Positions 49,735 to 58,201 are shown, numbered from the stretch's first letter. The stretch is 64,000 nucleotides of DNA from JASHPR01 sp963833885 (GCA_963833885.1 CAWHZU010000008.1:1-64000), one strand, 5' to 3'. Notes: generated by a model from the sequence alone, not told the origin. A program made the numbers and translations.

Positions 49735-49789
49735 CTAGACTCAGCCTCAGTCAACGACTTGGTCGGCATGCGGCGGTCCTGAAGAGACG

Positions 49790-50086
49790 ATGACAACGTT
49801 CCTCAACGTCCTGGACTGGGCAGCCATCGCCTTCGGCGCGGTGGCCACCATTCTGACGCTGATCAGGCTGACCGTGGGCGACGCGTCGCGCGGAAAGGCC
49901 AAGCCGGGCGCGCGCGCCGGCGCGTGGCGGCTCTTGTGCTACAGCCTCGGAGTGATGCTGGGTTCGGCTGGCGGCCTGATGAAGGGGACGGCCGCGTGGG
50001 TGCCGATCGGCCTTTCCCTCTGCCTCATAGGCTTCGCCTTCATCTGGGACATGCGCCTGCAGTTCGGACCCGCTTCCCACGCATAG
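49790..50086 (+). CDS. small membrane protein
   Basis: A 98-aa protein with about three hydrophobic segments (VLDWAAIAFGAVATILTLI, LCYSLGVMLGSAGGLM, VPIGLSLCLIGFAFIWDM) and a basic loop between the first two (RGKAKPGARAG). No family recognised. A GAAGAG motif precedes the ATG. The IS element ends 55 bp upstream, so transcription may now depend on sequence in the IS end. Confidence 0.7.
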   Translation: MTTFLNVLDWAAIAFGAVATILTLIRLTVGDASRGKAKPGARAGAWRLLCYSLGVMLGSAGGLMKGTAAWVPIGLSLCLIGFAFIWDMRLQFGPASHA

Positions 50087-50100
50087 GGAGCGGCCGGTTG

Positions 50101-50150
50101 CGCCGCCCAGCGTGGCAACTAGGGTCGCCGCCCAGCGTGGCAACCAGGGT
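50101..50150. repeat. two tandem 25-bp repeats
   Basis: Two adjacent 25-bp units beginning CGCCGCCCAGCGTGGCAAC (50101 and 50126), differing at one base, lie just after the small membrane gene. No role seen. Confidence 0.8.
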
Positions 50151-50254
50151 CATAGCGCGACTGTCACTTCGATTATCAGCCCACGCGCAGACGGCTGGCC
50201 TGCTCTGCCCGCGTGTCGCTGCCGAATAGATTGCGGCCGCTGGAGCAAAATAGG

Positions 50255-50291
50255 ACTAGGCCCCTCCATGTATGAGATGGAGGGGCCTAGT
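50255..50291. terminator. very stable hairpin, 15-bp perfect arms
   Basis: ACTAGGCCCCTCCAT (50255-50269) and ATGGAGGGGCCTAGT (50277-50291) pair completely around a 7-nt loop. On the minus strand the sequence after the hairpin is CCTATTTTG, a short U-rich run. It stands between a + strand gene end and the end of etfA, so it is a likely terminator for both. Confidence 0.65.
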
Positions 50292-50621
50292 TGGCCTTGC
50301 GGTCCCCGGGCGCCGATTGCTCGGCTGCGGATGGCCCGCGCGGCCCGCCACCGATGTCGAGCACCCGCCCGGAACTCCGGTTTCCCGGCCCTCCCGACGT
50401 CCCCGGGGTCTCCCCCGGTAGGTACCCGTCTTCCGTGGTGACGACCTTTCTACGCCCACGTTGACCTGCGGCACAAGGGTTTTCCCGTAGCGCTTTCAAG
50501 ATTCTTTGGCCGTCCACAGGACAGCGGGCGTTGTCCCCCGTTCACGCCCGCTTTTCCACCGGGTAATCCACAAAATGATCCACAGCCACGTTCGCGGGCA
50601 GGCGCGGATAGCCGCCCCTTT
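50292..50621. other. gene-free stretch with DnaA-box-like 9-mers
   Basis: No supported gene. Within 50510-50584 there are CCGTCCACA, TTTTCCACC, TAATCCACA and TGATCCACA, each close to the DnaA-box consensus (TTGTCCACA or TTATCCACA). There are no dnaA or dnaN genes in the window, so an origin is unlikely; a DnaA-titration or regulatory site, or chance, are the alternatives. Confidence 0.25.
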
Positions 50622-50739
50622 CACGGGGAGCAGGTGCGGACGGCCCGCCGCGGTCACGGGGAGCCGGCGCGGACGGCCCGCCGCGGTCACGACGAGCCGA
50701 CGCGGACGGCCCGCAGCGGTCACGAGGAGCGGGCGCGGA
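50622..50739. repeat. 33-bp tandem repeat at the 3' end of etfA
   Basis: Units start at 50622, 50655 and 50688, each CACGGGGAGC or a variant followed by a shared GCGGACGGCCCGC core. A fourth, partial unit at 50721-50739 lies inside the etfA coding end. The array therefore seems to have grown out of the gene's last codons, downstream of its stop. It would read VTAAGRPRRL again and again on the minus strand beyond the stop codon. Confidence 0.8.
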
Positions 50740-51775
50740 TCGCGGCGACCAAGGCCGGGAGCACCTGGTTCAGGTCACCGATCACCGCATAGTCGGCGCG
50801 CGAGATGATCGGCGCATCCGGGTCGGTGTTGATCGCCACGATGTGCTTGGAGCTCAGGCAGCCGGCCATGTGCTGAATCGCCCCGCTGATCCCGCAGGCC
50901 AGGTACAGCTCGGGCGTTATCCGGGTGCCGGTCTGGCCCACCTGCTGCTTGTGCGGCCGCCAGCCTTCGCTGGTCACCACCCTGGACACCCCGACAACCC
51001 CGCCGAGCAGCCCGGCGAGCTCCTCGAGTACGCCGAATCCGTCGGGTCCGCCGACGCCGCGGCCGCCGCCGACCACGACCCGCGCCGTGGCCAGCGACAC
51101 CCCGGCACTGCGTTCGGCCGACTCGGTCGCCCGCACGAGCAGGTCGGCGTCGTCGAGCTCGGGCCGCCAGGCGTGTACCGCGGTGGCGGCGGGCTCGGCA
51201 GCCGGAGCGGCGGCCACGGCATCGACCGCGACGGTGAGCAGGGCCGGTGTGACGTCGAGGACCGCGTCCTCCAGCAGGCTGCCCGCCCAGCGGTGCCGGA
51301 CCAGTTCGAACGCTCCTTCGGCGTTGCGCGCGGCCGTGACGCAGTTCGCCACCATGGGCAGGCCGGTGATCGCGCCCAGGTGCGCCATCACCTCGCTGCC
51401 GTGGTCGGTGCCGGCCGCGACCACCGCGGTAGCGGACAGCCCGGCCACCAGCCCGGCCAGCGCGCGCGCCCACGCCTGCGGCGCGTATCCGGTGAGCTCT
51501 ACCGCGTACGCGTCGCCCGCCCCGTACTCCGACAACTTCGGCTCCGCCGCCGCGGCGCCCCCGAACACGACCGCGGCCACCCCACCAGTACCACCGGCCA
51601 CATCGGTGTTTGTCGGTCCCGCGCCGCCGTCCGTGAATGAACCGTTCGACGGGTCAGAGGCCGTCTTTTGGTTCATCCATGACTCAGCCAGGGCGCGGGC
51701 GAAGGTCAGGGCGCGCAGCGACACGTCGGCCACGCCGCCGTCGTCCGCCTGCTCGATCAGGCACAGCACGGTCAT
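50720..51775 (-). CDS. etfA: electron transfer flavoprotein alpha subunit
   Basis: FAD-carrying subunit that passes electrons from dehydrogenases to the respiratory chain. The 351-aa protein has the FAD-domain signature GWRPHKQQVGQTGTRITPEL, then YLACGISGAIQHMAG and INTDPDAPI. The N-terminal domain contains an unusual ~35-residue Gly/Thr/Asn-rich insertion (around 33-66). It overlaps etfB by 4 bp. The partner dehydrogenase is probably the FAD-GcvT protein encoded just upstream. The 3' end merges into a 33-bp repeat array. Confidence 0.95.
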   Translation of the reverse strand: MTVLCLIEQADDGGVADVSLRALTFARALAESWMNQKTASDPSNGSFTDGGAGPTNTDVAGGTGGVAAVVFGGAAAAEPKLSEYGAGDAYAVELTGYAPQAWARALAGLVAGLSATAVVAAGTDHGSEVMAHLGAITGLPMVANCVTAARNAEGAFELVRHRWAGSLLEDAVLDVTPALLTVAVDAVAAAPAAEPAATAVHAWRPELDDADLLVRATESAERSAGVSLATARVVVGGGRGVGGPDGFGVLEELAGLLGGVVGVSRVVTSEGWRPHKQQVGQTGTRITPELYLACGISGAIQHMAGCLSSKHIVAINTDPDAPIISRADYAVIGDLNQVLPALVAAIRARSS

Positions 51776-52647
51776 GACAGGATCCCCAGCTCATCAAGCA
51801 GCGCGACCAGCGCGGGCACGGCGTCGGCGCCATTGCCGAGGATCTCAGCACGCTTTGACTCGCCAGCCGGAACGCGCAGCCCCGTCTTGGTCAGGCCATC
51901 GGCACGCCACTGTGGTGCGCGGGTTTCGATCGTGGCCCGTTTGGCCCGCAGCCGGCCCGGGAGCGAGGGATACCTGGGCAGGTTGATGCCCTCCTTGACC
52001 GAGACGACCGCGGGCAACGGGATGTCGAAGACTTCCTCGGTGCCGCGGTACTCGCGCTTCGCCCGGGCTCCCGCGTCAGTGACCTCGAGGTTCTTGATGC
52101 CGGTCACGCAGGGCAGGCCGAGCGCGTGCGCCACCCGGACGGCGACCTGGTAGTCACCGGTGTCGGCCGCCTCGTTGCCGAACAGCAGCAGGTCGTAGGG
52201 GAGATTGGAGGCGGGGGCCGCAGCGGGGTCGGGGAGAGCCGGGTCGGGGGCCGCGGCCGGGTGGGGGGACGCAGCCGGGTCGGGGGACGCGGCCGGGTGG
52301 GGGGACGCGGCCGGGTCGGCGGCGGCACCGGTGACCTCGGCCACGATCGCCTCGGCGGTCGCGATCGGGCCCCATTCCCGGCCGTCGGTCTCCAGCAGCA
52401 CCGCCCGCGTGGCGCCGAGCGCCAGCATGTCGCGCAGCTGATCGGCGGCGGCCGGAGGGCCGAGCGTGAGCACGGCAACCCTGCCGCCGTGCCGCTCGAC
52501 CAGGCGCACCGCCTCCTCCACCGCGCACTCCTCGTGCGGGCTGACCGTGAACCCGGACATCCGGGTGTCCACGTCCTGACCGTCGGCGGTGACGACGATC
52601 TTGCCGCCGACCATGGGGACGCGCTTGACGCAGACGGCGATCTCCAC
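51772..52647 (-). CDS. etfB: electron transfer flavoprotein beta subunit with a repetitive insertion
   Basis: AMP-binding subunit of ETF. The 291-aa product has the start MEIAVCVKRVPMVGGKIVV, DLLLFGNEAADTGDYQVAVR and the C-terminal arm VKEGINLPRYPSLPGRLRAK. Residues ~110-145 are a tandem DPAASPHPAASP-type repeat absent from normal EtfB; it sits on a surface loop ahead of the NEAADTG segment and probably does not stop activity. The repeat is encoded at about 52210-52320. 18 bp follow the dehydrogenase stop. Confidence 0.95.
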   Translation of the reverse strand: MEIAVCVKRVPMVGGKIVVTADGQDVDTRMSGFTVSPHEECAVEEAVRLVERHGGRVAVLTLGPPAAADQLRDMLALGATRAVLLETDGREWGPIATAEAIVAEVTGAAADPAASPHPAASPDPAASPHPAAAPDPALPDPAAAPASNLPYDLLLFGNEAADTGDYQVAVRVAHALGLPCVTGIKNLEVTDAGARAKREYRGTEEVFDIPLPAVVSVKEGINLPRYPSLPGRLRAKRATIETRAPQWRADGLTKTGLRVPAGESKRAEILGNGADAVPALVALLDELGILS

Positions 52648-52665
52648 GACTGTGCCTCCCGCTCC

Positions 52666-55245
52666 TCAGCTCCTGACCCGATCATTCTCCGGGTCGAACA
52701 GCGGCGTGGAGCCCGCAACCGCGACCGTGACCGGGTACTGCTCGCCCAGGTACTCGACGGCCAGCCGGTTGCCTTCCACCGCGTACTCGGCAGGCAGGTA
52801 GGCCATCAGCAGGTGCTTGCCCACCGACGGCCCGGATCCCGCGCTGGTCACGTACGACGGGCGGCCCTTGGCGTCGACCAGCGGCTCGCCGACGGCGGTC
52901 AGGATCGGCTCGCCGCCGAGCATGTAGCGAAGCAGGCCGGACGCGGACCGGTGGTCGTCGACGGTCAGCGTGCACAGCACCGCGCACGGCGGCGACGACC
53001 GCTGCGCGAGGTAGGCGTCCTTACCGAGGAACTCCTGCTCCTTGACCTTCGGCCGGGTCATCCCGGCCTCGACTAGGTCGTAGGAGCCGTCGAGCTCGGC
53101 GCCGTACGCGCGGTACCCCTTCTCCAGCCTGCCCGTGGTGCCGTAGACGCCGATGCCGACCGGCACCAGCCCGTGCGGCTGGCCGGCCTCCCAGACCGTG
53201 TCCCAGACCCGGCGGCCCTCCTCGATCGGCGCGTACAGTTCCCAGCCAAGCTCGCCGACGTAGGAGATCCGCGACGCGAGCACGGTCACGCCGCCGAGTT
53301 CGATCTCCCGGCAGGTCCCGAACTTGAACCCGTCGTGTGACATGTCGGCCGGGGTCACTGACGACAGCACGTCCCTGGCCCGCGGCCCCCACAGGCCCAG
53401 CGTGGTCCAGGCCGACGTCTGGTCGGCGATGACTGCTTGCGCCCCACCCGGCCCGCCCTCCGGCCCACCCGGCCCACCTTCCGGCCCACCAGACCCGCCC
53501 TCCAGGTGGTCGGCGAACCACTTCACGTCCATCATCCCGGTGGCGCCGCCGGTGACCACGCGGAACCGTTGCGGCCCCAGGCGCATGATCGTCAGGTCGC
53601 CGCGGAAGCCGCCGCGCTCGTCGAGCAGCGAGGTGTAGATGACCCGTCCCACGCGCACGTCCATCTGAGCGACCGCGACCGACTGCACGGCGGCGAGCGC
53701 GCCCGGCCCGACGATGTCGAACACCGCGAACGCGGACAGGTCGACGAGCCCGCACGCGTCGCGCATCGCGAGGTGCTCGGCGTTGATGATCGGCGACCAC
53801 CAGCGGCTCTCCCACTCCGCCTCCCGCTCCATCAGCCGCCCCGCGTACCGTTCAAGGAGGACGTCGTTGGAGGCGTACCAGTTCGGCCGCTCCCACCCCG
53901 CGGTCTCGATGAACACCGCGCCGAGGTCTCGCTCGCGGTCGTAGACCGGGCTCAGCCTGACCGGGCGCCCCGATTCCCACTGCTCGGCGGGGTGCACGAT
54001 CCCGTACATCTTGTTGAAGCCCTCGCGGGCCCGCGCGGTCACGTGTGCGGTGGTCCGCTGGTGCCCGTAGAACCGGGAGATGTCGGCCTCGTGGATGTCG
54101 ATCTCCGGCGCGCCGCCGCTCATCCACTCGGCGGCGGCCCGGCCGATCCCGGGCCCTTCCTTGATCCAGCTTGCCGCGACCGACCAGAGCCCGGGCACCT
54201 CGGGCGTCTCGCCGATCAGCGGGTGCCCGTCCGGCGTCATCGAGATCAGCCCGTTGATCGCGTAGCGGATGCCCACCCGCTCGTCGCCGAGCAGGTCCGG
54301 CATCAGCTCCAGGGCCTCCATCAGCTGCGGATCGAAGTCGTCCTGGGTGAACGGCATCTCGGTCGGGGAGAGCGCCGCCTCCTCGATCGAGGGGATGTCG
54401 TCGGGCGCCACGATGATCGGCCGGTGCGCGTACGAGCCGACCTCCATGTCACCGCCGTGCTGGCGCTCGTACATGTTCGTGTCGACGTCCCTGACGATCG
54501 GGTAGCTGATCTCGCCCGGGGTGTCTGCGAACAGCGGGATCGGGCCGACGCTGATCATCTGGTGCACGATCGGGGTCAGCGGGATCCTGGCCCCCGCCAT
54601 CCGCGCGATCCGCGGCGCCCAGACCCCGCAGCAGATCGCGCAGACGCTGGTCTCGATGTCGCCCTTGGTGGTACGGACCGCCCTGACGCGCCCGGCGGCG
54701 TCGGTGTCGATGCCGAGCACCTCGGCACCGGCGAGCACCGTAAGCGCGCCGAGCTGCGTGGCGTTCTCGCGCATCAGCGTCCCGGCGCGCAGCGAGTCCA
54801 CCACGCCGACCGTGGGGAAGTGGGCGCCGCCGAGAATGACGGACTCGTCGAGGTAAGGGACCAGCTTGGCCACCTCGGCCGGGGAGATCATCTGCGCGGG
54901 TATCTGCCAGGCCTTGGCCTGCGTGCACCGCCTGCGCAGCTCCTGCATGCGGGCCTCGGTCCGGGCGACCTCGATCCCGCCGCTCTGAATGAACACGCCG
55001 AGTGCCTCGTACTGCTCGGTGCTGTCGGCGGTGAGCTCCATCATCATCTTCGAGTACTCGATCGGGAAGATGAAGTTCGACGCGTGCCCGGTCGACCCGC
55101 CCGGGTTCGGCATCGGGCCCTTGTCCACGAGCACCAGCTCGCGCCAGCCCAGCCGGGCCAGGTGATAGGCCAGGCTGTTGCCCACGATCCCGGCCCCGAT
55201 GATCACGGCGCTAGCCCTATTCGGGGTGTCGCTCATGGTGCTCAT
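52666..55245 (-). CDS. dimethylglycine/sarcosine dehydrogenase-like protein (FAD oxidoreductase + GcvT)
   Basis: Oxidative N-demethylation of a methylated glycine with transfer of the C1 unit to THF. The 859-aa protein starts with a DAO-type FAD domain (VIIGAGIVGNSLAYHLARLG; the STGHASNF motif near the flavin) to about residue 385, and an FAO-type middle. A GcvT/aminomethyltransferase domain then runs from about 440 to the end (RDACGLVDLSAFAVFDIVGP, GELGWELYAP, KEQEFLGKDAYL). Electrons go to ETF, whose genes follow. A Gly/Pro/Glu repeat (GGPEGGPGGPEGG) is inserted in the GcvT part. Substrate by family: dimethylglycine, sarcosine or a related amine. Confidence 0.92.
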   Translation of the reverse strand: MSTMSDTPNRASAVIIGAGIVGNSLAYHLARLGWRELVLVDKGPMPNPGGSTGHASNFIFPIEYSKMMMELTADSTEQYEALGVFIQSGGIEVARTEARMQELRRRCTQAKAWQIPAQMISPAEVAKLVPYLDESVILGGAHFPTVGVVDSLRAGTLMRENATQLGALTVLAGAEVLGIDTDAAGRVRAVRTTKGDIETSVCAICCGVWAPRIARMAGARIPLTPIVHQMISVGPIPLFADTPGEISYPIVRDVDTNMYERQHGGDMEVGSYAHRPIIVAPDDIPSIEEAALSPTEMPFTQDDFDPQLMEALELMPDLLGDERVGIRYAINGLISMTPDGHPLIGETPEVPGLWSVAASWIKEGPGIGRAAAEWMSGGAPEIDIHEADISRFYGHQRTTAHVTARAREGFNKMYGIVHPAEQWESGRPVRLSPVYDRERDLGAVFIETAGWERPNWYASNDVLLERYAGRLMEREAEWESRWWSPIINAEHLAMRDACGLVDLSAFAVFDIVGPGALAAVQSVAVAQMDVRVGRVIYTSLLDERGGFRGDLTIMRLGPQRFRVVTGGATGMMDVKWFADHLEGGSGGPEGGPGGPEGGPGGAQAVIADQTSAWTTLGLWGPRARDVLSSVTPADMSHDGFKFGTCREIELGGVTVLASRISYVGELGWELYAPIEEGRRVWDTVWEAGQPHGLVPVGIGVYGTTGRLEKGYRAYGAELDGSYDLVEAGMTRPKVKEQEFLGKDAYLAQRSSPPCAVLCTLTVDDHRSASGLLRYMLGGEPILTAVGEPLVDAKGRPSYVTSAGSGPSVGKHLLMAYLPAEYAVEGNRLAVEYLGEQYPVTVAVAGSTPLFDPENDRVRS

Positions 55246-55284
55246 TCACGCCCTTCGAGGTTCTGCGGGTCAAATCGAGCCAGA

Positions 55285-55311
55285 CCCCGCCGCCCGAACG
55301 GGCAGGCGGGG
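55285..55311 (-). terminator. hairpin between permease and dehydrogenase genes
   Basis: CCCCGCC-GCCCG and CGGGC-A-GGCGGGG pair around a 2-nt AA centre in the 97-bp gap inside the catabolic operon. It may be a partial terminator or an mRNA-processing or stability element that sets the ratio of permease to enzyme. Confidence 0.5.
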
Positions 55312-55342
55312 CCGGCTGTGTGCTGTCGGTTGATGACGCTGC

Positions 55343-56971
55343 CTATTCGACCGGGATCTCCTTGTTGATCAGGCCGAGGTCGATCCCCTGCCGCCTGCGC
55401 ACGATCCGCGCCACCACGAAGATGACGATGGCCAGGACGTACATCGCGGCCATGTACAGCAGCGAGTCGTGGCTGTTGACGAAGTACTGGTCCTTCCACA
55501 GCCACATGACCAGGTTGTACACGAGCAGCGCGATCGTGATCCAGCCTGCCACCGGCACGATCTGGATGCCGAAGATCTTGATCCGGCTGGCCGGAGAGGC
55601 CCGCCACAGGTCTTTCTTGATGAACGGCAGGAGCACGACGGCGATCGCGCTGAACAGGTAGGTCACCGCGATGACCAGGGTCGCGTCGAGTGTGTAGGTC
55701 CGGAACGTCGTCGAGTACGCGTAGATCGCACCCAGGATCACGGCCGGCGCGAGCATCAGGACCAGCGAGTAGAACGGCACCTTCCGCTTCTCGGATACCT
55801 CGGCCGCCCGGTCCGGCAGCACCCGGTCGAAGGCGGCGGCGAAGATGACCCGGGTGGAGGACAGGAACAGCGTGCCCACCCAGCCGAAGAACCACAGGCT
55901 CAGCACCAGCAGCAGGATGACCTGGAACGCGGTGTTGTGCACCAGCCAGCCCGCGAACAGGAACGGGTACGGCCAGATGCCGAACTGCGGCGTCGCGTTG
56001 TAGTCCAGCGAGTTCAGGTTCTGGTAGAAGCCCCAGCCGACGGTCTTGGCCATCACCAGGAAGAAGATCACGGTCAGGATCACGGTGATCCACAGGCCGA
56101 TGAACATGCCACTGAAGACGCGCCGGAAGTCGCTCGCGCCGCGGATCTCGCCGTACAGCGTGGCACCCCAGTTCGGCCACAGGATGAAGAACATCATCGC
56201 GGGAACCAGGAGCATGGTCGGTCCCAGCGGGCCGAACCCGAACGGCGTGGTGCTGTAGCCCGCCTTGACGGCCGCCGCGTTCGTGGCTGCGTAGGCGTTC
56301 TTGACGCCGAACATGTGCTGCGCCTCGTAGTTGAACGAGCTGATGAAGCTGGCGTGCGAGTTGAACAGCAGCAGACCGACCACGACCGCGAACCCGATCA
56401 GGCCGCCGATGAAGCACCACTTCTGGATCCGTGCGTAGCCGCCCATGCCCAGCGAGACCAGGAAGCCCGCTATCACGATCGTGAGCACCGTGACGATGAA
56501 GACCCCGTTCTTCGTGCCGAACCAGGCGTAGCCGCCGCCCGGCCAGGTCCACTTGAGCGTGGCCCAGATCGGCTGGAAGAACTGAACCGAGAGGATGTTG
56601 CCGTAGATCGGCGCCCACAGCCAGAGGATGAACCACCACCCGGTGGCGGCCATGACGAAGCCGATGCCGCTGCCCAGGATCCTGGTCTGCCAGACGTAGT
56701 CGCCCCCGGCCCTGGGGATCGTGACAATCAGGCCGGCGTACGCGACCACCAGGAACGACACCCAGATCCCGGAGATGACCACCGACGTGAGCAGCTGGCC
56801 CTTGGGGAACGCCGGGCCAGCAAAGGTGAATTCGTAGATTCCCAGCGTGACGAAGTTCGTCGCCAGGCACGCATAGATCAGCGAGTCCCGGACCGACCAG
56901 CCCCGGACCAAACCTGTCGCCTTGCGCAAAAAGAGTGTCGGGGCCTCGCCGCCGACAGCCTCTGTGGCCAT
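55343..56971 (-). CDS. APC-superfamily amino acid/amine permease
   Basis: A 542-aa inner-membrane protein with about 12 hydrophobic segments. The first helix region reads FVTLGIYEFTFAGPAFPKG, and IPRAGGDYVWQTRILG is the family's conserved loop after helix 2. By position it imports the substrate of the dehydrogenase or of MttB: a methylated amino acid or betaine. GGAGGC stands 5 nt before ATG 56971; the longer frame adds 18 residues without support. It is the second gene of the operon headed by the metallophosphoesterase. Confidence 0.9.
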   Translation of the reverse strand: MATEAVGGEAPTLFLRKATGLVRGWSVRDSLIYACLATNFVTLGIYEFTFAGPAFPKGQLLTSVVISGIWVSFLVVAYAGLIVTIPRAGGDYVWQTRILGSGIGFVMAATGWWFILWLWAPIYGNILSVQFFQPIWATLKWTWPGGGYAWFGTKNGVFIVTVLTIVIAGFLVSLGMGGYARIQKWCFIGGLIGFAVVVGLLLFNSHASFISSFNYEAQHMFGVKNAYAATNAAAVKAGYSTTPFGFGPLGPTMLLVPAMMFFILWPNWGATLYGEIRGASDFRRVFSGMFIGLWITVILTVIFFLVMAKTVGWGFYQNLNSLDYNATPQFGIWPYPFLFAGWLVHNTAFQVILLLVLSLWFFGWVGTLFLSSTRVIFAAAFDRVLPDRAAEVSEKRKVPFYSLVLMLAPAVILGAIYAYSTTFRTYTLDATLVIAVTYLFSAIAVVLLPFIKKDLWRASPASRIKIFGIQIVPVAGWITIALLVYNLVMWLWKDQYFVNSHDSLLYMAAMYVLAIVIFVVARIVRRRQGIDLGLINKEIPVE

Positions 56972-57044
56972 AGCTGCCTCCAAGTCACGGGCCCTTCGCG
57001 GCCCGGCCAACCCGGTAAATGACAATCAGTAGCTATCCCGGCTA

Positions 57045-57983
57045 TCAGCCGTTGACGAGCAAGTACCTTTGGACTTTTCCTTTCTTGGCGTTGAGGTCGA
57101 TGACCGCTCCCTGCAGTACACCGTCGCCGTACACGCTGCCGGGGTTCATCGCGAGCGTCCGGCCCATCTTCTTCACCGCGCGGCTCTCGTGGATGTGGCC
57201 GTGCACCGACAGCATCGGCTGATGCTGCATGATCGCGTCCCTGACCGCCTTCGATCCGACCGGCTTCATCACGGCCCCGCCGTGGATCGGCCGCAGCGTG
57301 GAGTCGAGGGCGGGTGCCTCGTCGAGCCCGGTGCCGTACGGCGGCGCGTGGAAGTTGAAGATCGCCCGGCCCATGTCCGGCACCTGGCTGGCCAGCGCCT
57401 CGATCTTGGCCGCGAGCTCAGGTTCGGGTGCCTCCCGGAACGTGTCCCACGGGGTCGGATTGGTCCACCCCATGGAGACGAGCGAGAAGCCATCCAGGTC
57501 GAGCAGCTTGCCTTCGGCGAAGCTCACGCACGGCGACTGCTCGATGATGTCGTCGATTTCCCAGATGTCGTCGTTGCCGCCGTTCAGGATGCACGGGATC
57601 TCGCCGCCGCGCAGCTTGCCGTCGGCCATGTCCAGCCAGCGGTCGAGGCTCTCGGTCATCTCGACCGTGAACCTGCGGTCGACCGCCCCCTCCTCCTCGC
57701 TCAGGTGCTTGAGCTCGTCCGGGCTGACGACGGCGGGGTAAGACCCGGCGTTGCGGATCTGCTTCTTGATGTTCTCGAGTTCTTCGGCCGTCTCCAGCGT
57801 GTACTCCTGGCCACGCACCGTGACCTTCCAGCGGCCCCCGTAATCGGTGATCGGCACCATGACTTTGCCAGTGACATCACCGCCAAGGACGACCATGTCG
57901 GCCTTGTAGAACGCGGCGGAATTCAGGAATTTCCGCCAGCAAACCTCGGAACCGTGAATATCGGTGGCAAAGAAGATCTTCAT
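57045..57983 (-). CDS. metallophosphoesterase
   Basis: A 312-aa calcineurin-like phosphoesterase. Metal motifs are in order: FFATDIHGSEVCW, VVLGGDVTGK, LNGGNDD, FNFHAPPYGTG and SVHGHIHESRAV. It is expected to hydrolyse phosphomonoesters or diesters, perhaps a glycerophosphodiester; release of choline-type head groups, which could feed a betaine pathway, is possible but unproven. It is the first gene of a minus-strand operon with the permease, dehydrogenase and ETF genes. Start at ATG 57983. Confidence 0.9.
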   Translation of the reverse strand: MKIFFATDIHGSEVCWRKFLNSAAFYKADMVVLGGDVTGKVMVPITDYGGRWKVTVRGQEYTLETAEELENIKKQIRNAGSYPAVVSPDELKHLSEEEGAVDRRFTVEMTESLDRWLDMADGKLRGGEIPCILNGGNDDIWEIDDIIEQSPCVSFAEGKLLDLDGFSLVSMGWTNPTPWDTFREAPEPELAAKIEALASQVPDMGRAIFNFHAPPYGTGLDEAPALDSTLRPIHGGAVMKPVGSKAVRDAIMQHQPMLSVHGHIHESRAVKKMGRTLAMNPGSVYGDGVLQGAVIDLNAKKGKVQRYLLVNG

Positions 57984-58030
57984 AGCACCACCACACCTAT
58001 TGATGCGCTTCCTGTGCAACGGTGTAGCAT

Positions 58031-58050
58031 TCGACGCAACTTGGCGTCAA
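58031..58050 (-). promoter_or_regulatory. promoter with internal operator for the catabolic operon
   Basis: Reading on the minus strand, TTGACG (from 58050) and CTACAC are spaced by 17 bp. A dyad TCGACGC-AACTTG-GCGTCAA (58031-58050, 6 of 7 pairs) covers the -35 and spacer. The IclR protein encoded at 59157 is the natural candidate to bind it. Two hairpins upstream (58055-58075 and 58095-58111) lie outside the predicted transcript. Confidence 0.5.
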
Positions 58051-58054
58051 GGGT

Positions 58055-58111
58055 CCGGGCCTTGCAAAGGCCCGGCCAACTGGGCAAATGGCCTCAGGCG
58101 CTCCGCGCCTG
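58055..58111. terminator. two short hairpins upstream of the metallophosphoesterase promoter
   Basis: CCGGGCCTT/AAGGCCCGG (58055-58063, 58067-58075) and CAGGCGC/GCGCCTG (58095-58101, 58105-58111) each have a 3-nt loop. They may stop read-through from the upstream minus-strand gene. Confidence 0.4.
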
Positions 58112-58201
58112 TGGCTGTCCGGAGTGAGACCGGTACCCCAGAGGTTTAAGGATGCCGACGGCTGGGGCCGAGCGCGACCCGTGAGGGTTCGGGGGGAACA
58201 C

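Noticed and set aside
49638..49796. Extended start of the transposase
   Set aside because: The open frame continues past the inverted repeat at 49734 into flanking DNA, so it cannot belong to the element.
50510..50584. Replication origin
   Set aside because: No dnaA, dnaN, parA/B or plasmid rep gene in the window. Box matches are imperfect.
50622..50739. CRISPR array
   Set aside because: Units are directly abutting without spacers, imperfect, and no cas gene is near. The same holds for the repeats at 61671 and 27841.
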